Shown here: piece by piece, positions 5,840-5,950 of the stretch
Position numbering within the stretch: position 1 is the first letter of the stretch
Layout: each line of letters opens with the position of its first letter
NCBI GenBank assembly: GCA_036502005.1
Contig: DASXZH010000073.1
Span: 1 to 5,950 of the forward strand
Direction of reading: 5' to 3'
Length of the DNA stretch: 5,950 nucleotides
DNA from: DASXZH01 sp036502005
GTDB taxonomy: Bacteria; Armatimonadota; Fimbriimonadia; Fimbriimonadales; Fimbriimonadaceae
Translations under genes and position numbers: made by a program
The notes under the pieces: generated by a model
Told to the model about the DNA's origin: nothing
Databases searched by the model: none
What the model saw: the letters and a program-made list of their open reading frames with translations, nothing else

Positions 5840-5950
5840 GAAGGGTAGCGTTAGTCATTGCGGGCGGGTCTGGGGAACGATTTTGGCCACTTTCGCGAAA
5901 GAATAAGCCGAAACAACTTTTAAGCCTAACCGGGTCCGGAATGGTCATGT
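5836..5950 (+). CDS. manC: Mannose-1-phosphate guanylyltransferase, N-terminal part (cut by window edge)
   Basis: The first 38 codons of a sugar-nucleotide transferase are visible before the window ends. The enzyme joins GTP and mannose-1-phosphate to make GDP-mannose, a precursor of mannose-, fucose- and rhamnose-type sugars in surface polysaccharides. MRRVALVIAGGSGERFWPLSR (1-21) followed by KPKQLLSL (24-31) is the diagnostic nucleotide-binding signature; the FWPLSR and PKQ form distinguishes it from glucose-1-phosphate transferases. The ATG (5836-5838) overlaps the lipoprotein TGA as ATGA, with purine-rich GAGGGG one base upstream. Whether it is the short single-domain form or the longer form with an isomerase domain cannot be seen. 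Confidence 0.9.
   Translation, partial: MRRVALVIAGGSGERFWPLSRKNKPKQLLSLTGSGMVM

Overview
This window reads as a stretch of an ordinary bacterial chromosome of moderate GC content. It carries biosynthetic housekeeping genes (serine, branched-chain amino acids, NAD, GDP-mannose) mixed with small exported or orphan proteins. A lipoprotein with a clean lipobox and a GDP-mannose pathway gene suit a free-living prototroph. Shine-Dalgarno signals are weak or oddly spaced at most starts, and one gene appears to start with TTG. I cannot assign a phylum from the sequence. Armatimonadota-like bacteria would fit, but that is a guess.

Layout. The left edge holds the first 95 codons of a D-3-phosphoglycerate dehydrogenase (minus strand, cut by the edge). 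Divergent from it is a 517-residue DUF2207 membrane protein (407-1960), followed on the same strand by a small putative lipoprotein (2033-2473). A 367-base gap (2474-2840) has no convincing gene, only weak hairpins and a repeated 12-mer. Next comes a class IV branched-chain aminotransferase (2841-3713). Its stop codon overlaps a TTG start for a 90-residue four-CxxC zinc protein with the McsA signature but no UVR domain (3710-3982). A 59-base concentric inverted repeat (3986-4044) separates that gene from a short, very acidic orphan protein (about 4109-4396). NH3-dependent NAD+ synthetase (4501-5379, minus) converges on the orphan gene. Divergent from nadE, across a 58-base gap containing a perfect 8+3+8 palindrome (5407-5425), lies a second small lipoprotein (5438-5839). 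Its stop overlaps, as ATGA, the start of a mannose-1-phosphate guanylyltransferase that runs off the right edge.

How the genes relate. Two tight overlaps (aminotransferase with zinc protein, lipoprotein with guanylyltransferase) imply cotranscription and probably coupled translation. The two small lipoproteins share an LIGSW motif and a beta-rich layout, so they may be distant members of one family. I see no defence system, mobile element, CRISPR array, tRNA or rRNA. No clearly new multi-gene system is evident. The most interesting items are the truncated McsA-like protein tied to an aminotransferase, the two symmetric palindromes, and the acidic orphan.
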